Shown here: piece by piece, positions 18,258-26,754 of the stretch | How positions within the stretch are numbered: position 1 is the stretch's first letter | How the letters are laid out: every line of letters starts with the position of its first letter | Source of the DNA: Bacteroides fragilis | GTDB lineage: Bacteria; Bacillota; Clostridia; Lachnospirales; Lachnospiraceae | DNA length: 64,000 bases | Direction of reading: 5' to 3' | NCBI GenBank assembly: GCA_023664485.1 | Contig: JAMPFK010000015.1 | Location: forward strand, 1-64,000 | Translations under genes and position numbers: made by a program | The notes under the pieces: model-generated | What the model was told of the DNA's origin: nothing | The model's database searches: none | The model's input: the letters and a program-made list of their open reading frames with translations, nothing else

Positions 18258-18947
18258 CTATTCGATATAATACCCCTGCCCTTTCCTGGTCTTGATAAAT
18301 TCCTCCCCGCACAGACCAAGCAGCTTATTCCGCAGCCTGCTGATCAACGTGGTCAGTGTCCCGTCCGAAACAAATTCATCCGTACTCCACAAGGTCATCA
18401 TCAAATCCTCCCGCGTAATGATATCCGGCCTGTGCTCCACCAGCTTGGCCATGATCCGTTTTTCCGATCTGGTCAGCTCCACCTCCCGCCCCCGCAGCAG
18501 CAGAGATGCCGTATCCTGTTCAAAACAGACATCCTCCTGCAGATAAATCCTGTCTTTGACCCGGTACTGATAAGTCCTCCGCAGAACCGCCTCCATCTTC
18601 GTCCGCAGGATTTCCAGCCGGAAAGGCTTCTCCACATAATCGTCCCCGCCCTGCGCGACCGCCATAATCTTATCGTTGTCATCGCTCCGGCTGCTGATAT
18701 AGATAAGCGGTATTTCCGAGATTTCCCGAATCCGCCTGCACCAGTAAAAACCGTCGTAACAGGGCAGGTTAATATCCATCAGAACGAGCTGCGGGCGGCA
18801 TGTGATAAAGGCCGTTAAAACATCCTGAAACTCCTTTACGATCGTCGTCTCATAGCCCCATTTTTTCAGAAAAAGAGCGATTTCATCCGCCAGTGCCGCA
18901 TCGTCCTCCACGAGCATGATCCTGATTTTGTTATCCATTGTTCCCAA
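18258..18947 (-). CDS. BceR-type OmpR-family response regulator
   Basis: The regulator has 230 residues. The receiver domain has the acidic pair at 15-16, phosphoacceptor D58 in VLMDINLP, a Ser in YISSRSD and the Lys in VEKPFR. The winged-helix domain (about 130-229) has LTRSEKRIMAKLVE and GTLTTLISRLRNKL, then the terminal GQGYYIE. A start three codons later (MDNKIR) is also possible. The kinase gene follows after one base. Boxes resembling an OmpR-family site lie before this gene and before the ABC genes, which suggests self-activation and control of the transporter. Confidence 0.94.
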   Translation of the reverse strand: MGTMDNKIRIMLVEDDAALADEIALFLKKWGYETTIVKEFQDVLTAFITCRPQLVLMDINLPCYDGFYWCRRIREISEIPLIYISSRSDDNDKIMAVAQGGDDYVEKPFRLEILRTKMEAVLRRTYQYRVKDRIYLQEDVCFEQDTASLLLRGREVELTRSEKRIMAKLVEHRPDIITREDLMMTLWSTDEFVSDGTLTTLISRLRNKLLGLCGEEFIKTRKGQGYYIE

Positions 18948-19047
18948 CGCCTCCCGATTTGTCTTTCTCTTCTGTCAAACGCTTCCTTCTCCCTGTTTTC
19001 TTCACTTTTCGGCATGTTATCATTTTTGCATTCGTCTTATCCATTTC

Positions 19048-19101
19048 ATCATAAAAAAACTTTCTATTTTTCTCTTTAAGAAATTCTTAAAGGATTCTTA
19101 A
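19048..19101 (-). promoter_or_regulatory. Regulator-bound promoter of the BceRS-like operon
   Basis: On the minus strand the boxes TTAAGAAT (19094-19101), TTAAGAAT (19083-19090) and TTAAAGAG (19072-19079) repeat with an exact 11-bp period. TATGAT (19048-19053) follows about 18 bases on, with no -35 element. Part of the array also reads as a 9-bp inverted repeat around 19083. The layout is that of an OmpR-family activator site and suggests autoregulation of the regulator and kinase pair. Confidence 0.6.
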
Positions 19102-19127
19102 TTGTGAAATTGCGTCTGCCGCATCCC

Positions 19128-20147
19128 CTATATCCGCACCATCTCCCGCGTTATCTCCGACAGCTTTCCCGCGCCGCACATCGACATCGTATCGCGCAGC
19201 TCGTCCGCCAGCTTTTCGATATAGACCCTGACACCCTCCGCGCCGCCGCCATAAAGGGCCGTGACGAACGGTCTGCAGATCAATACGCCGTCCGCTCCCA
19301 TCGCCAGCGCCTTGAAAATATCCGTACCGCTTCTGATGCCGCCGTCCACCAGAATCTTCATGGAGCTCCCCCGCAGGGCGTCGGCGATTTCAGCAAGCAC
19401 CTCCGCCGTCGCCGGGCACTGGTCGAGAACGCGCCCGCCGTGGTTGCTGACGACGATTGCCGCCGCGCCGGCTTCCTGTGCCTTGCGCGCGCCTTTTACG
19501 GTCATAACGCCTTTTACAATAAAAGGCGCCTCCGCCATCCGTACGATTTCTTTCAGCTCTTCCACGGTCTTATTCCCCGCGGGCGGATTCATATTCTTCA
19601 AAAAAGGCAGCCCCGCCGCATCGATATCCATCGCCAGCGCAAAACAGCCCGCATCCTTGCAAAGCTTCATCTTTTCCCGAATCGTCTCCATGTTCCACGG
19701 TTTGATGGTCGGAATCCCCTGCCCTCCTGTCTCGGCGAGCGCACCTGCCGCCTGTATCACGACCTCCGGGTTCGTGCCGTCCCCCGTAAAAGCCGCGATG
19801 CCGTTTTCCATACAGCTTCGCAGCATCAGATCGTTATAGCTTAAATCGCTGTATTTTTCCCCATAATGCAGATTGACCGCACCCACCGGGCCTGCGAAAA
19901 AAGGATAACGAAAAGTTCTCCCGAACAGGGTGAGCGAAGTATCCGGCGTTTTATTCCCGCAGATCGTATCCATGTTGACGCGGATCGCCTGCCATTTATC
20001 AAAATTTCTGGCCGCCGTATCACCCATGCCCTTCGCGCCCGGTCCGGGTATCTGATTTCCGCATGCCCTGCCGTTGCAGACCGGGCAGGCTTTGCAATAT
20101 GCGCCGATGCAGCCTCTTGCATTTTCCAAAATTTCCTGATATGTCAT
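19128..20147 (-). CDS. FMN-dependent alpha-hydroxy-acid oxidizing protein with Cys-rich N-terminus
   Basis: This TIM-barrel flavoprotein of 339 residues belongs to the lactate oxidase / glycolate oxidase / FMN dehydrogenase family. The active-site histidine is in VVSNHGGRVLD and the phosphate-binding region is LVDGGIRSGTDIFKALAMGADGV. The FMN lysine is in FIVKGV. The first 30 residues hold five cysteines (C13, C18, C21, C24, C29) in a CxxCxxC-like cluster that is not part of the classical enzyme. This may bind an Fe-S cluster that passes electrons on in an anaerobe. The substrate is unknown. It appears to be a single-gene unit. Confidence 0.88.
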   Translation of the reverse strand: MTYQEILENARGCIGAYCKACPVCNGRACGNQIPGPGAKGMGDTAARNFDKWQAIRVNMDTICGNKTPDTSLTLFGRTFRYPFFAGPVGAVNLHYGEKYSDLSYNDLMLRSCMENGIAAFTGDGTNPEVVIQAAGALAETGGQGIPTIKPWNMETIREKMKLCKDAGCFALAMDIDAAGLPFLKNMNPPAGNKTVEELKEIVRMAEAPFIVKGVMTVKGARKAQEAGAAAIVVSNHGGRVLDQCPATAEVLAEIADALRGSSMKILVDGGIRSGTDIFKALAMGADGVLICRPFVTALYGGGAEGVRVYIEKLADELRDTMSMCGAGKLSEITREMVRI

Positions 20148-20245
20148 TCTGCGTTCCCTCCATTTGTGAAATATCTTTTTTACAGTTTACAATCCTGGCC
20201 GGGAAACGTCAACGTTTCAGGACAAAACGCCGCGGAAATCGGTTT

Positions 20246-21250
20246 TCAATCGCGCACGCTCATCGCTTTCGAACCTCTTTTTTGAATTGTCAGATATGCA
20301 AGCCTTTCCAATCCGTCTGAGAACGGCAGGAGCAGACAGACGGCAAAAAGATTGAATATGCTGTGCACCGCGGCAATGCCGTACGCCTCCGCCGGCTGTT
20401 CCATAAAAGAAAAATCCGCCGCCGTATGTAGTCCGTAAAAAAGCGTCATAAAAGCCGCAGCACCGATCAGATTAAAATATAAATGCACAGCTGCCGCCCT
20501 TTTGGCATTTGGAGAAGCGCCGACAGAAGAAAGCAGCGCCGTAATACAGGCCCCGATGTTCTGTCCCATGATAATTGGAACGGCGCTCTTATAAGATATT
20601 TCTCCTGCAGCGCAAAGCGCCTGCAAAATACCGATGGAAGCCGAAGAGCTCTGGAGCAGCGCAGTCAGAAAAATGCCCGCGGACAGCCCGGAAACCGGAC
20701 TCGAAAACAGGGCGAACAGATTTTTCACCGCCGGTACTTCCGCCAAAAGCCCTGCCGCGCCTGACATCGCCTCCATACCGGACAATAAGATCGCAAAGCC
20801 GATAAGGATCCGGGCCGCATTTTTCTTTTTTTCTCCGGTGGAAAAAAGCAGAATGACGACGCCCGTTACCGCAAGAACGGGCGCAAAAAAGGAAGGCTTC
20901 AAGAGACGGAGCCGGAAATTGCCGCTCTCGATGCCCGACAGACTCAATATCCAGGAAGTGACCGTCGTGCCGACATTGGCTCCCATAATGACGCCGACCG
21001 CCTGTGACAGCTTCAGGAGACCGGAGTTTACCAGACCGACCACCATGACCGTTGCCGCCGATGAGGACTGAATCACCGCTGTCACTGCGGCCCCGAACAG
21101 AACGGCTTTCCCTTTACCGTTGGTCAGCTTTGCCAGAATCCGCTCCATGCGGCTGCCGGAAGCCTTCGACAGGCTGTCTCCGAGCACCCGCATTCCATAC
21201 AGGAACAGCGCCAATCCGCCAATCATCGTCAATATATCAAGCAAATCCAT
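20246..21250 (-). CDS. Na/Pi cotransporter family protein (NptA-like, no PhoU domain)
   Basis: This membrane protein of 334 residues belongs to the sodium/phosphate cotransporter II family. The two family repeats are clear: VIQSSSAATVMVVG and LLQSSSASIGI, each with following helices (MGANVGTTVT and MGQNIGACIT). I chose ATG 21250 (MDLLDILTM) because the residues before it do not fit the family. Most bacterial relatives carry an extra PhoU-like cytoplasmic domain of about 200 residues, and this one ends right after the membrane part. It may carry phosphate or another anion. Confidence 0.9.
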   Translation of the reverse strand: MDLLDILTMIGGLALFLYGMRVLGDSLSKASGSRMERILAKLTNGKGKAVLFGAAVTAVIQSSSAATVMVVGLVNSGLLKLSQAVGVIMGANVGTTVTSWILSLSGIESGNFRLRLLKPSFFAPVLAVTGVVILLFSTGEKKKNAARILIGFAILLSGMEAMSGAAGLLAEVPAVKNLFALFSSPVSGLSAGIFLTALLQSSSASIGILQALCAAGEISYKSAVPIIMGQNIGACITALLSSVGASPNAKRAAAVHLYFNLIGAAAFMTLFYGLHTAADFSFMEQPAEAYGIAAVHSIFNLFAVCLLLPFSDGLERLAYLTIQKRGSKAMSVRD

Positions 21251-21424
21251 TGTACGCCTGTATACCCCTTCCGCATGGTATCCGACGCTTAGACCGTCGC
21301 AGATTATCATTATTTTATGCAGGCCGGCGGGCAATATTCCAGCGGCGCACAGTAGGATGATATGCTGCTGTCAGGCAGGGACTGAAATAATTTCATTCTA
21401 AGGGGTAACGATTCAGCCACAAAA

Positions 21425-21464
21425 GGCTGCCGCTTTACGGTTTTTCACCGCTCAAACGGCAGCC
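21425..21464 (-). terminator. Rho-independent terminator
   Basis: GGCTGCCG (21425-21432) pairs with CGGCAGCC (21457-21464). On the minus strand it is followed by TTTTGTGG and lies 27 bases after the stop of the gene ending at 21491. A T-rich stretch on the plus strand side means it could also work in that direction. Confidence 0.7.
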
Positions 21465-21490
21465 TCTTTTTCTTTTAAGTTATTTTACAA

Positions 21491-22501
21491 TCAGTTTCCT
21501 GTATTTCCCGTATTGCCTGTTTCATCCGCGGCTCCGGTATTGCCTGCAGGCGTTGTTGTCCCGCCGCCGATACCGGGAAGAACGGTCGTGTCATCTCCAG
21601 CGCCGCTTCCTGCGCCGCAGCACGAATTACACGGAACTACGCAGCTTTCTTTATACTGCTCCTCGCAGAGCGGAGGTCCAAGCTCCAAAGGTTTGATTGC
21701 CAAATCCAGTAAATCGCCTGCAACAAAGCGCAGACAACTGCTGTTGTCCGGCGTAATCAGGCTGCCCTTCGGCGTGTTGATCCTGCCTGCGCTCTCCACA
21801 TTGTATCCTGCAAAATACAGGCTCTGCAGAACAAGCGTCAGACCGACTGTAACCGTATCGTCATCTGTATCCAATCCCAGAACTTTTGCCCTTGAATAGA
21901 GATTCAGACCTTGTCTGATATAGTTGTTGCTTCCCAGAAAACCAACATAATTGATATTCGGCGTCGGGTCTGCGTCAGCAGTGGCTCCCGCATCATAGCT
22001 GATTCCGTAAGGGGCAAAAATCTCCAGTTCCACGGAAGTCGGATTGGTATCCTCATCATAGGTTGCCGCCGTTGTCTCCGGCGGCAGATAAACAGCCGTA
22101 GGATAAAGCGCAGCTAACAGCCTGCAGTTTTCGTCATACAGATTGACGGCAAATTCGACCGTCAGATTCGACAGGGTAACAACATAACAATTCGGTCTGC
22201 CTGTTATTGTCTCGATCACAACGTCTCCGTCCCCGTAGGTATAACTGATATTCAGCACATGTGCAGTTGCCGATACTGCCGTCGGATAAGTTGTTGAAAT
22301 ATCCGTTCCCAGCGCAAAAGACGTACAGAGATTGATTCCAATCTCGTCATATATCAATGGCGCCATAAGGCTTAACACCTTAGGGGGCTCACAGATTGGG
22401 TTAGCACATACATCTATACAATTATTTCCCTGCATATTCTGAACTACGTTGCTGACAATCCTTGCCTTGCATCCACATTTTCCAGATTTACACTTCGCCA
22501 T
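21491..22501 (-). CDS. Unknown cysteine-bearing, possibly surface or spore-coat protein
   Basis: I do not recognise this 336-residue protein. The N-terminus is Cys/Lys-rich (MAKCKSGKCGCKAR), the centre is a beta-rich Thr/Tyr/Asn domain and near residue 290 there is a second cysteine cluster (CVVPCNSCCG). It ends in a low-complexity Gly/Thr/Asn tail with repeated GNT units. There is no signal peptide or membrane segment. Paired cysteine clusters around a beta domain recall spore-surface proteins that form disulfide-linked fibres, but that is a guess. A good ribosome site (AGAAGG) precedes ATG 22501. A divergent unknown gene starts 164 bases away. Confidence 0.75.
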   Translation of the reverse strand: MAKCKSGKCGCKARIVSNVVQNMQGNNCIDVCANPICEPPKVLSLMAPLIYDEIGINLCTSFALGTDISTTYPTAVSATAHVLNISYTYGDGDVVIETITGRPNCYVVTLSNLTVEFAVNLYDENCRLLAALYPTAVYLPPETTAATYDEDTNPTSVELEIFAPYGISYDAGATADADPTPNINYVGFLGSNNYIRQGLNLYSRAKVLGLDTDDDTVTVGLTLVLQSLYFAGYNVESAGRINTPKGSLITPDNSSCLRFVAGDLLDLAIKPLELGPPLCEEQYKESCVVPCNSCCGAGSGAGDDTTVLPGIGGGTTTPAGNTGAADETGNTGNTGN

Positions 22502-22664
22502 AATCTATTCCTTCTTTTTAATTATTTTACCTTATAATATGTCATTTTTTCCTGTCATGTGCCATATAATTATAGGAAAAAGAAATATTCTGCAAAATGC
22601 CTGCAAACGCCGCCATACCGGCAAAAACAGGAATATCGCAGATCGAGCGGGAACGGGGGATTAT

Positions 22665-23501
22665 ATGGGAAATGTATATGCGGTCGATGCACAGAAAAAT
22701 CTGATCATATACAGTACCGGAAATGATATATGTTTAAGGACTTCTGTAGGAGAAAACCTGACCAGACCTATTATTCTTTGCAATGATTATGCTTCCAGCC
22801 TTTCCGATATCGTTTACAATAACACCATCTACTACGTTTATCAGAATATAAATCAGGATATCATACTCAGGAGCGTTATCGAGCGGAACGATTTATATAA
22901 AATAAGCAGCCGCAGCACGCCGGACTGCTTCTATCCACAGATTGCAGCCATACAGAACACTCTGATTCTATTCTATTTTGTCAAAAACCCCGTTGATAAC
23001 AGTTACTGTCTGAAAACCCTTCTTCCACTACAGCAGGAGCAGAAACTGATACTGCCGAAAACCCTTTTCTCATCAAAAGAAACGCCCGTCTCCGGCGAAG
23101 CGGTATTCGCCTCGCTGCCCGCGCTCAGCATTCTGCCTGCCGGCGCGGCGCTCCTTGTATATCTGTCCCATGACACGGAAAAATTTATTTTTACTATCGA
23201 TGAATCGCTTCGCTGCGACAAGCTGATGCCTGAACATTCCATTCCGCTCAAAGAGCTTGCGCAATATAAGGAAGAAAGCCGCAAAAGTCATGAAACGCTC
23301 TCTCTTGCGCAGACTGAACTTGATGAAAGTAAAGAACTTCTTACAAAGGCGCAGGCACAGATTTCAAAGTTACAGTCCGATATTTCCGCCCGCGATCAGT
23401 TGATTCAGAGTATCCGCAGGCAATACGAAGAGCTTATGGACACAGCCACGAAATACCGCGAGGAAGCTGTCAAATGGCATAATAAATTTTATGGGAAATA
23501 A
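22665..23501 (+). CDS. Unknown protein with beta-rich N-terminus and coiled-coil tail
   Basis: The protein has 278 residues. The first 200 residues are beta-strand-like with repeated Tyr/Ile/Val runs (VDAQKNLIIYSTGND, YNNTIYYVYQNI), which could form a propeller-like domain. Residues 205-275 form a heptad-rich coiled coil (LSLAQTELDESKELL ... ISKLQSDISARDQL). I chose ATG 22665 (MGNVYAVD) because it follows GGGGGAT. The frame extends further upstream into a region unlikely to be translated. It is transcribed away from the Cys-rich gene and may work with it. No family assigned. Confidence 0.7.
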   Translation: MGNVYAVDAQKNLIIYSTGNDICLRTSVGENLTRPIILCNDYASSLSDIVYNNTIYYVYQNINQDIILRSVIERNDLYKISSRSTPDCFYPQIAAIQNTLILFYFVKNPVDNSYCLKTLLPLQQEQKLILPKTLFSSKETPVSGEAVFASLPALSILPAGAALLVYLSHDTEKFIFTIDESLRCDKLMPEHSIPLKELAQYKEESRKSHETLSLAQTELDESKELLTKAQAQISKLQSDISARDQLIQSIRRQYEELMDTATKYREEAVKWHNKFYGK

Positions 23502-23506
23502 TAATC

Positions 23507-23707
23507 CTGTGCCCCAGGGCACAGATATGCAACGGAAAGTGGCATGAAAATTTCAAATGTATACAACTGTTGGTGGCACAGTCCGGGCTTTTTCATTATG
23601 CTTACCACATAATAACGAATATCCCGCTTCGCAGGACATTCTCAGGAACCGTCTGGAAATAATTCTTTAAAAGTTATTTCCGGTTCCGGTAAATTGCGAA
23701 GCAATTT
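23507..23707. repeat. Hairpin cluster before the ABC transporter operon
   Basis: Three inverted repeats occur in 200 bases. CTGTGCCC/GGGCACAG lies at 23507-23524. A long stem at 23645-23687 has the arms GGAACCG+GGAAATAA and TTATTTCC+CGGTTCC. AAATTGC/GCAATTT lies at 23691-23707, around the triplet GAA. The last two lie 33-95 bases before the ABC ATPase start and would be in its leader RNA. They may be an attenuator or a dispersed structured repeat. Confidence 0.55.
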
Positions 23708-23739
23708 TCAGGAAATGTTAAAAAAAGAGAGGCGGTTGT

Positions 23740-24504
23740 ATGATGAACAGGCAGACGATCATATCGGCAAAGCATTTGAAAAAATCTTTTGGCAAAGGCG
23801 AAAGTATTCAGGTTGTTTATTCAGACCTGAATGTTGATATTTACAAGGGGGATTTTACCGTTATCATGGGCTCATCGGGGGCAGGCAAGTCTACCCTGAT
23901 GTATTCCCTTTCCGGGATGGATAAGCCGGACAGCGGGGAGATTCACTTTGACGGAGTGGACATCACGAAGCTGAACAATGACAAGCTGGCCGTGTTTCGG
24001 CGCAGACAGTGTGGATTCGTATTTCAGCAGATTTATTTGATCGATAAGATGAATCTTATGGATAATGTCATTACGGCAGGGATACTGACATGCAAAGACA
24101 GGGAAGACATCAGGAACCGCGCAAAGGAGCTGTTTTCTCTGGTAAATATTCCTGAAAAAACGTGGCGGAAAACATCTTCCCGGATTTCGGGAGGCGAAGC
24201 GCAGAGGGCCGGTATTGTCAGGGCGGTTATCAACAGTCCAAACGTGCTTTTTGCGGATGAACCGACAGGCGCGTTAAATTCAGCAAATTCGACTGCAGTC
24301 CTTGATGTTTTCACTTCCCTTCATAATCGGGAGCAGAGCATCGTCATGGTCACCCACGACAAAAAATCAGCCCTGCGTGGAAATCGCATCATTTATATTA
24401 AAGATGGAAAGATTTCCGGCGAGTGCGATTTAGGGAAATTTGAGCCGGGCAATATCGAAAGAACCGAAAGACTCGATAAGTTCATGAAAGAAATGGGGTG
24501 GTAA
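23740..24504 (+). CDS. MacB-like ABC transporter ATPase
   Basis: This ATPase of 254 residues pairs with the FtsX-type permease encoded next. The Walker A is GSSGAGKST near residue 45, the Q-loop is VFQQIYLID, the signature is ISGGEAQRAG, the Walker B is LFADEPTGAL and the H-loop is MVTHD. It starts at ATG 23740 (a second ATG follows directly) after AGAGAGGCGG. The stop lies just before the permease start, so the two are translationally coupled. This group moves lipids, peptides or antibiotics. The last 35 residues are charged and family-atypical. Confidence 0.93.
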   Translation: MMNRQTIISAKHLKKSFGKGESIQVVYSDLNVDIYKGDFTVIMGSSGAGKSTLMYSLSGMDKPDSGEIHFDGVDITKLNNDKLAVFRRRQCGFVFQQIYLIDKMNLMDNVITAGILTCKDREDIRNRAKELFSLVNIPEKTWRKTSSRISGGEAQRAGIVRAVINSPNVLFADEPTGALNSANSTAVLDVFTSLHNREQSIVMVTHDKKSALRGNRIIYIKDGKISGECDLGKFEPGNIERTERLDKFMKEMGW

Positions 24505-24506
24505 GA

Positions 24507-26741
24507 TTGAAGAAAATATCCACGCTTGCCCTGCACAATTTGAATAAAGCAAAAGGGCAATATCTCTCCTTTGGAGTCTTTATCTGCCTGACCGCATTGA
24601 TCATCAATATTGCTCTTGTGCTCGCCTTTCAAACGTTCAGCGCATATGACAGCCTGTTTGATAAGCTCAATACTGCGGACATCAATTTTATTATTCCACA
24701 GATTCAGGATCATGAAGATTTGCTCACAGAAGTGAAAAAAATTGACGGGGTATCTTTTGCCGAAAAGCATGGCGGGGTATTTACGCCGGTAACAGTCCGT
24801 GAATTTGCAGGGTCCGACTTTGATATGAATACTGTTTTTTACAATCTCGACGAAAAAAGAACGCTGAATCTGCTTGATGTTACAGAAGATTCCGGAAAAA
24901 ATAACAGTTCTGTTTATATTCCCATATATATGAGGGAATTAGGCGGTTTTATGGAAGGCGGCAGTATTGTCTATTCCATAGACGGCAGGGAACATGCCTA
25001 CGATATTGGCGGAACCGTGTTGGAAATGCAGTATGGGAATTACGGCTCCGGACTGATCGGCGGATATTTTCCCAAAGCCGTCTATGAGGATTTTGCGGAT
25101 GAATACAGTAATCAAATCATTGCGGAATATTCCTTAAAGACAACAGACGCCGCTGATTTAAGCGAAATAAAAAATACGATCTCTGAAGTGCTGAGAGAAA
25201 AAGGGATTACGTTATTGAGTATCAATGACAAAACGGCCTCAAAGCAGACCAGAACAATGGTCTGTACCCTGCTTATCGTCATCTTTTTAGCGCTGGCCGC
25301 AATCATACTGGCAATAAGTATTTTCCTTAGTAACTTTCGGATACGAAGTGCAATCGAAGGCGAGCTGCCACAGATGGGGGTATTAAAAGCGATTGGTTAT
25401 ACAAGCCATATGATTATTGCTTCAACGGTTATGCCCTATCTGCTTGCAGGCATTGCCGCCACGGTGATCGGAATCGCCCTGTCTTATGCGGTCCTGCCTT
25501 TCGCGGCGGGTATTCTGGCAATTCAATCAGGATTTTCCTACACGCCTGGTTTTGATATCATGGCTCTGCTGATTGTATTACTGATACTGACATGCGCAAT
25601 CTTCCTTTTTTCCTATATTTCAGCAGGAAAAATACATAGATTAGAGCCTGTCAATGCCATAAGAGGCATTACCGGAGAGGAATCTGCGGGACAGAATATA
25701 TTATTATTTGCCGTCGCATCCGGCATCATGGCGCTGCTGTCTTTCTCAGGAACGCTCCTGTATAATGTAAATGTCAAGCCGGATAATTTTATGAATACGC
25801 TTTCAGAGGAATTGCCATCTGTTATTTTTACAGCAGAAGATGAGAAAATGACAGAACTGAAAAAACTGCTTCAAAACGACAGCCGCGTAAAGCTTTTTAT
25901 GGAATATGCTTCCGTACCTGTAAGTTATCCGAATGGAACTCTTACCGCTTTCATATGCGAAGACTTTTCAAAAACAGCAAATGATATCTGTTATGAAGGC
26001 AGCAGCCCTGTGAACGAGCATGAAATTGCAGTAGGAAGCGCACTTTCGGACAATTATCCTATCGGTGATAAAATAGAGATAACGGCCGGCTCCAAATCGG
26101 CAGTTTACACTGTAACAGGCTATATTCAAAGCGTTAATAATGCCGGATCGGTATGTCAGCTGACCAGTAAGGGATATGAAAAAACCGGCGAAAGAACGAA
26201 TTCTGTCAATGTTTATTTATATGATAAAAATGCCGATGAATTTATAAAGGAGTATGAAGAAAGCCACGGTGCAACCGTTAAATCATCAGTAAACTTTGAA
26301 CAGATGAGCGAAAATGGCAGGATGATGTACGCAGGTATTGTTTCGGTCATCGTGATTATCCTGTGTGTGATTTCCGTGCTGATGGTACTGCTTGTAATGT
26401 ATGTCATCATCAATTCCATGATAAGCAGGCGCAGGCAGGAATTGGGCATTTATAAAGCGATCGGATACACAAACGGACAGCTTACCGTTAAGACGGCGCT
26501 TGCGTTCATACCCGTTATGGCTGCAGCGTCAGTCATTTCTGCAGCAGCCGGGCTATGGTATCTTCCTGCAATCAACAATATCATCTTTTCCATGATCGGA
26601 GCTGTAAAAAACCATTTTGAAATATCTGCCTGGATATTGATTTTATCCACCGTTATGTTCAATGCCATGGCATTTGTAATCAGCATACTTCTTTCTGCGC
26701 CAATTAAAAAAATTACCGCATATTCACTTTTAAAAGACTGA
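24507..26741 (+). CDS. FtsX-type ABC transporter permease
   Basis: The permease has about 744 residues with the classic MacB/YhfX-like layout. One N-terminal membrane segment (about 20-45) precedes a large extracellular domain. A three-helix group lies near 250-375, a further segment near 400-420 begins a second extracellular domain, and three helices lie near 610-740. I prefer the TTG at 24507 (KKISTLALHNL), five bases after GGGGTGG. A GTG at 24498 lies upstream in frame but inside the ATPase gene. With its ATPase and the Xre regulator it forms a three-gene operon. The substrate is unknown. Confidence 0.9.
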   Translation: MKKISTLALHNLNKAKGQYLSFGVFICLTALIINIALVLAFQTFSAYDSLFDKLNTADINFIIPQIQDHEDLLTEVKKIDGVSFAEKHGGVFTPVTVREFAGSDFDMNTVFYNLDEKRTLNLLDVTEDSGKNNSSVYIPIYMRELGGFMEGGSIVYSIDGREHAYDIGGTVLEMQYGNYGSGLIGGYFPKAVYEDFADEYSNQIIAEYSLKTTDAADLSEIKNTISEVLREKGITLLSINDKTASKQTRTMVCTLLIVIFLALAAIILAISIFLSNFRIRSAIEGELPQMGVLKAIGYTSHMIIASTVMPYLLAGIAATVIGIALSYAVLPFAAGILAIQSGFSYTPGFDIMALLIVLLILTCAIFLFSYISAGKIHRLEPVNAIRGITGEESAGQNILLFAVASGIMALLSFSGTLLYNVNVKPDNFMNTLSEELPSVIFTAEDEKMTELKKLLQNDSRVKLFMEYASVPVSYPNGTLTAFICEDFSKTANDICYEGSSPVNEHEIAVGSALSDNYPIGDKIEITAGSKSAVYTVTGYIQSVNNAGSVCQLTSKGYEKTGERTNSVNVYLYDKNADEFIKEYEESHGATVKSSVNFEQMSENGRMMYAGIVSVIVIILCVISVLMVLLVMYVIINSMISRRRQELGIYKAIGYTNGQLTVKTALAFIPVMAAASVISAAAGLWYLPAINNIIFSMIGAVKNHFEISAWILILSTVMFNAMAFVISILLSAPIKKITAYSLLKD

Positions 26742-26754
26742 TAAGGAGGTTCGC

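Noticed and set aside
22449..22664. N-terminal extension of the beta/coiled-coil protein
   Set aside because: Hydrophobic then basic text without a usable signal pattern and no ribosome site at its start. It also overlaps the start of the divergent gene. ATG 22665 has a clear ribosome site.
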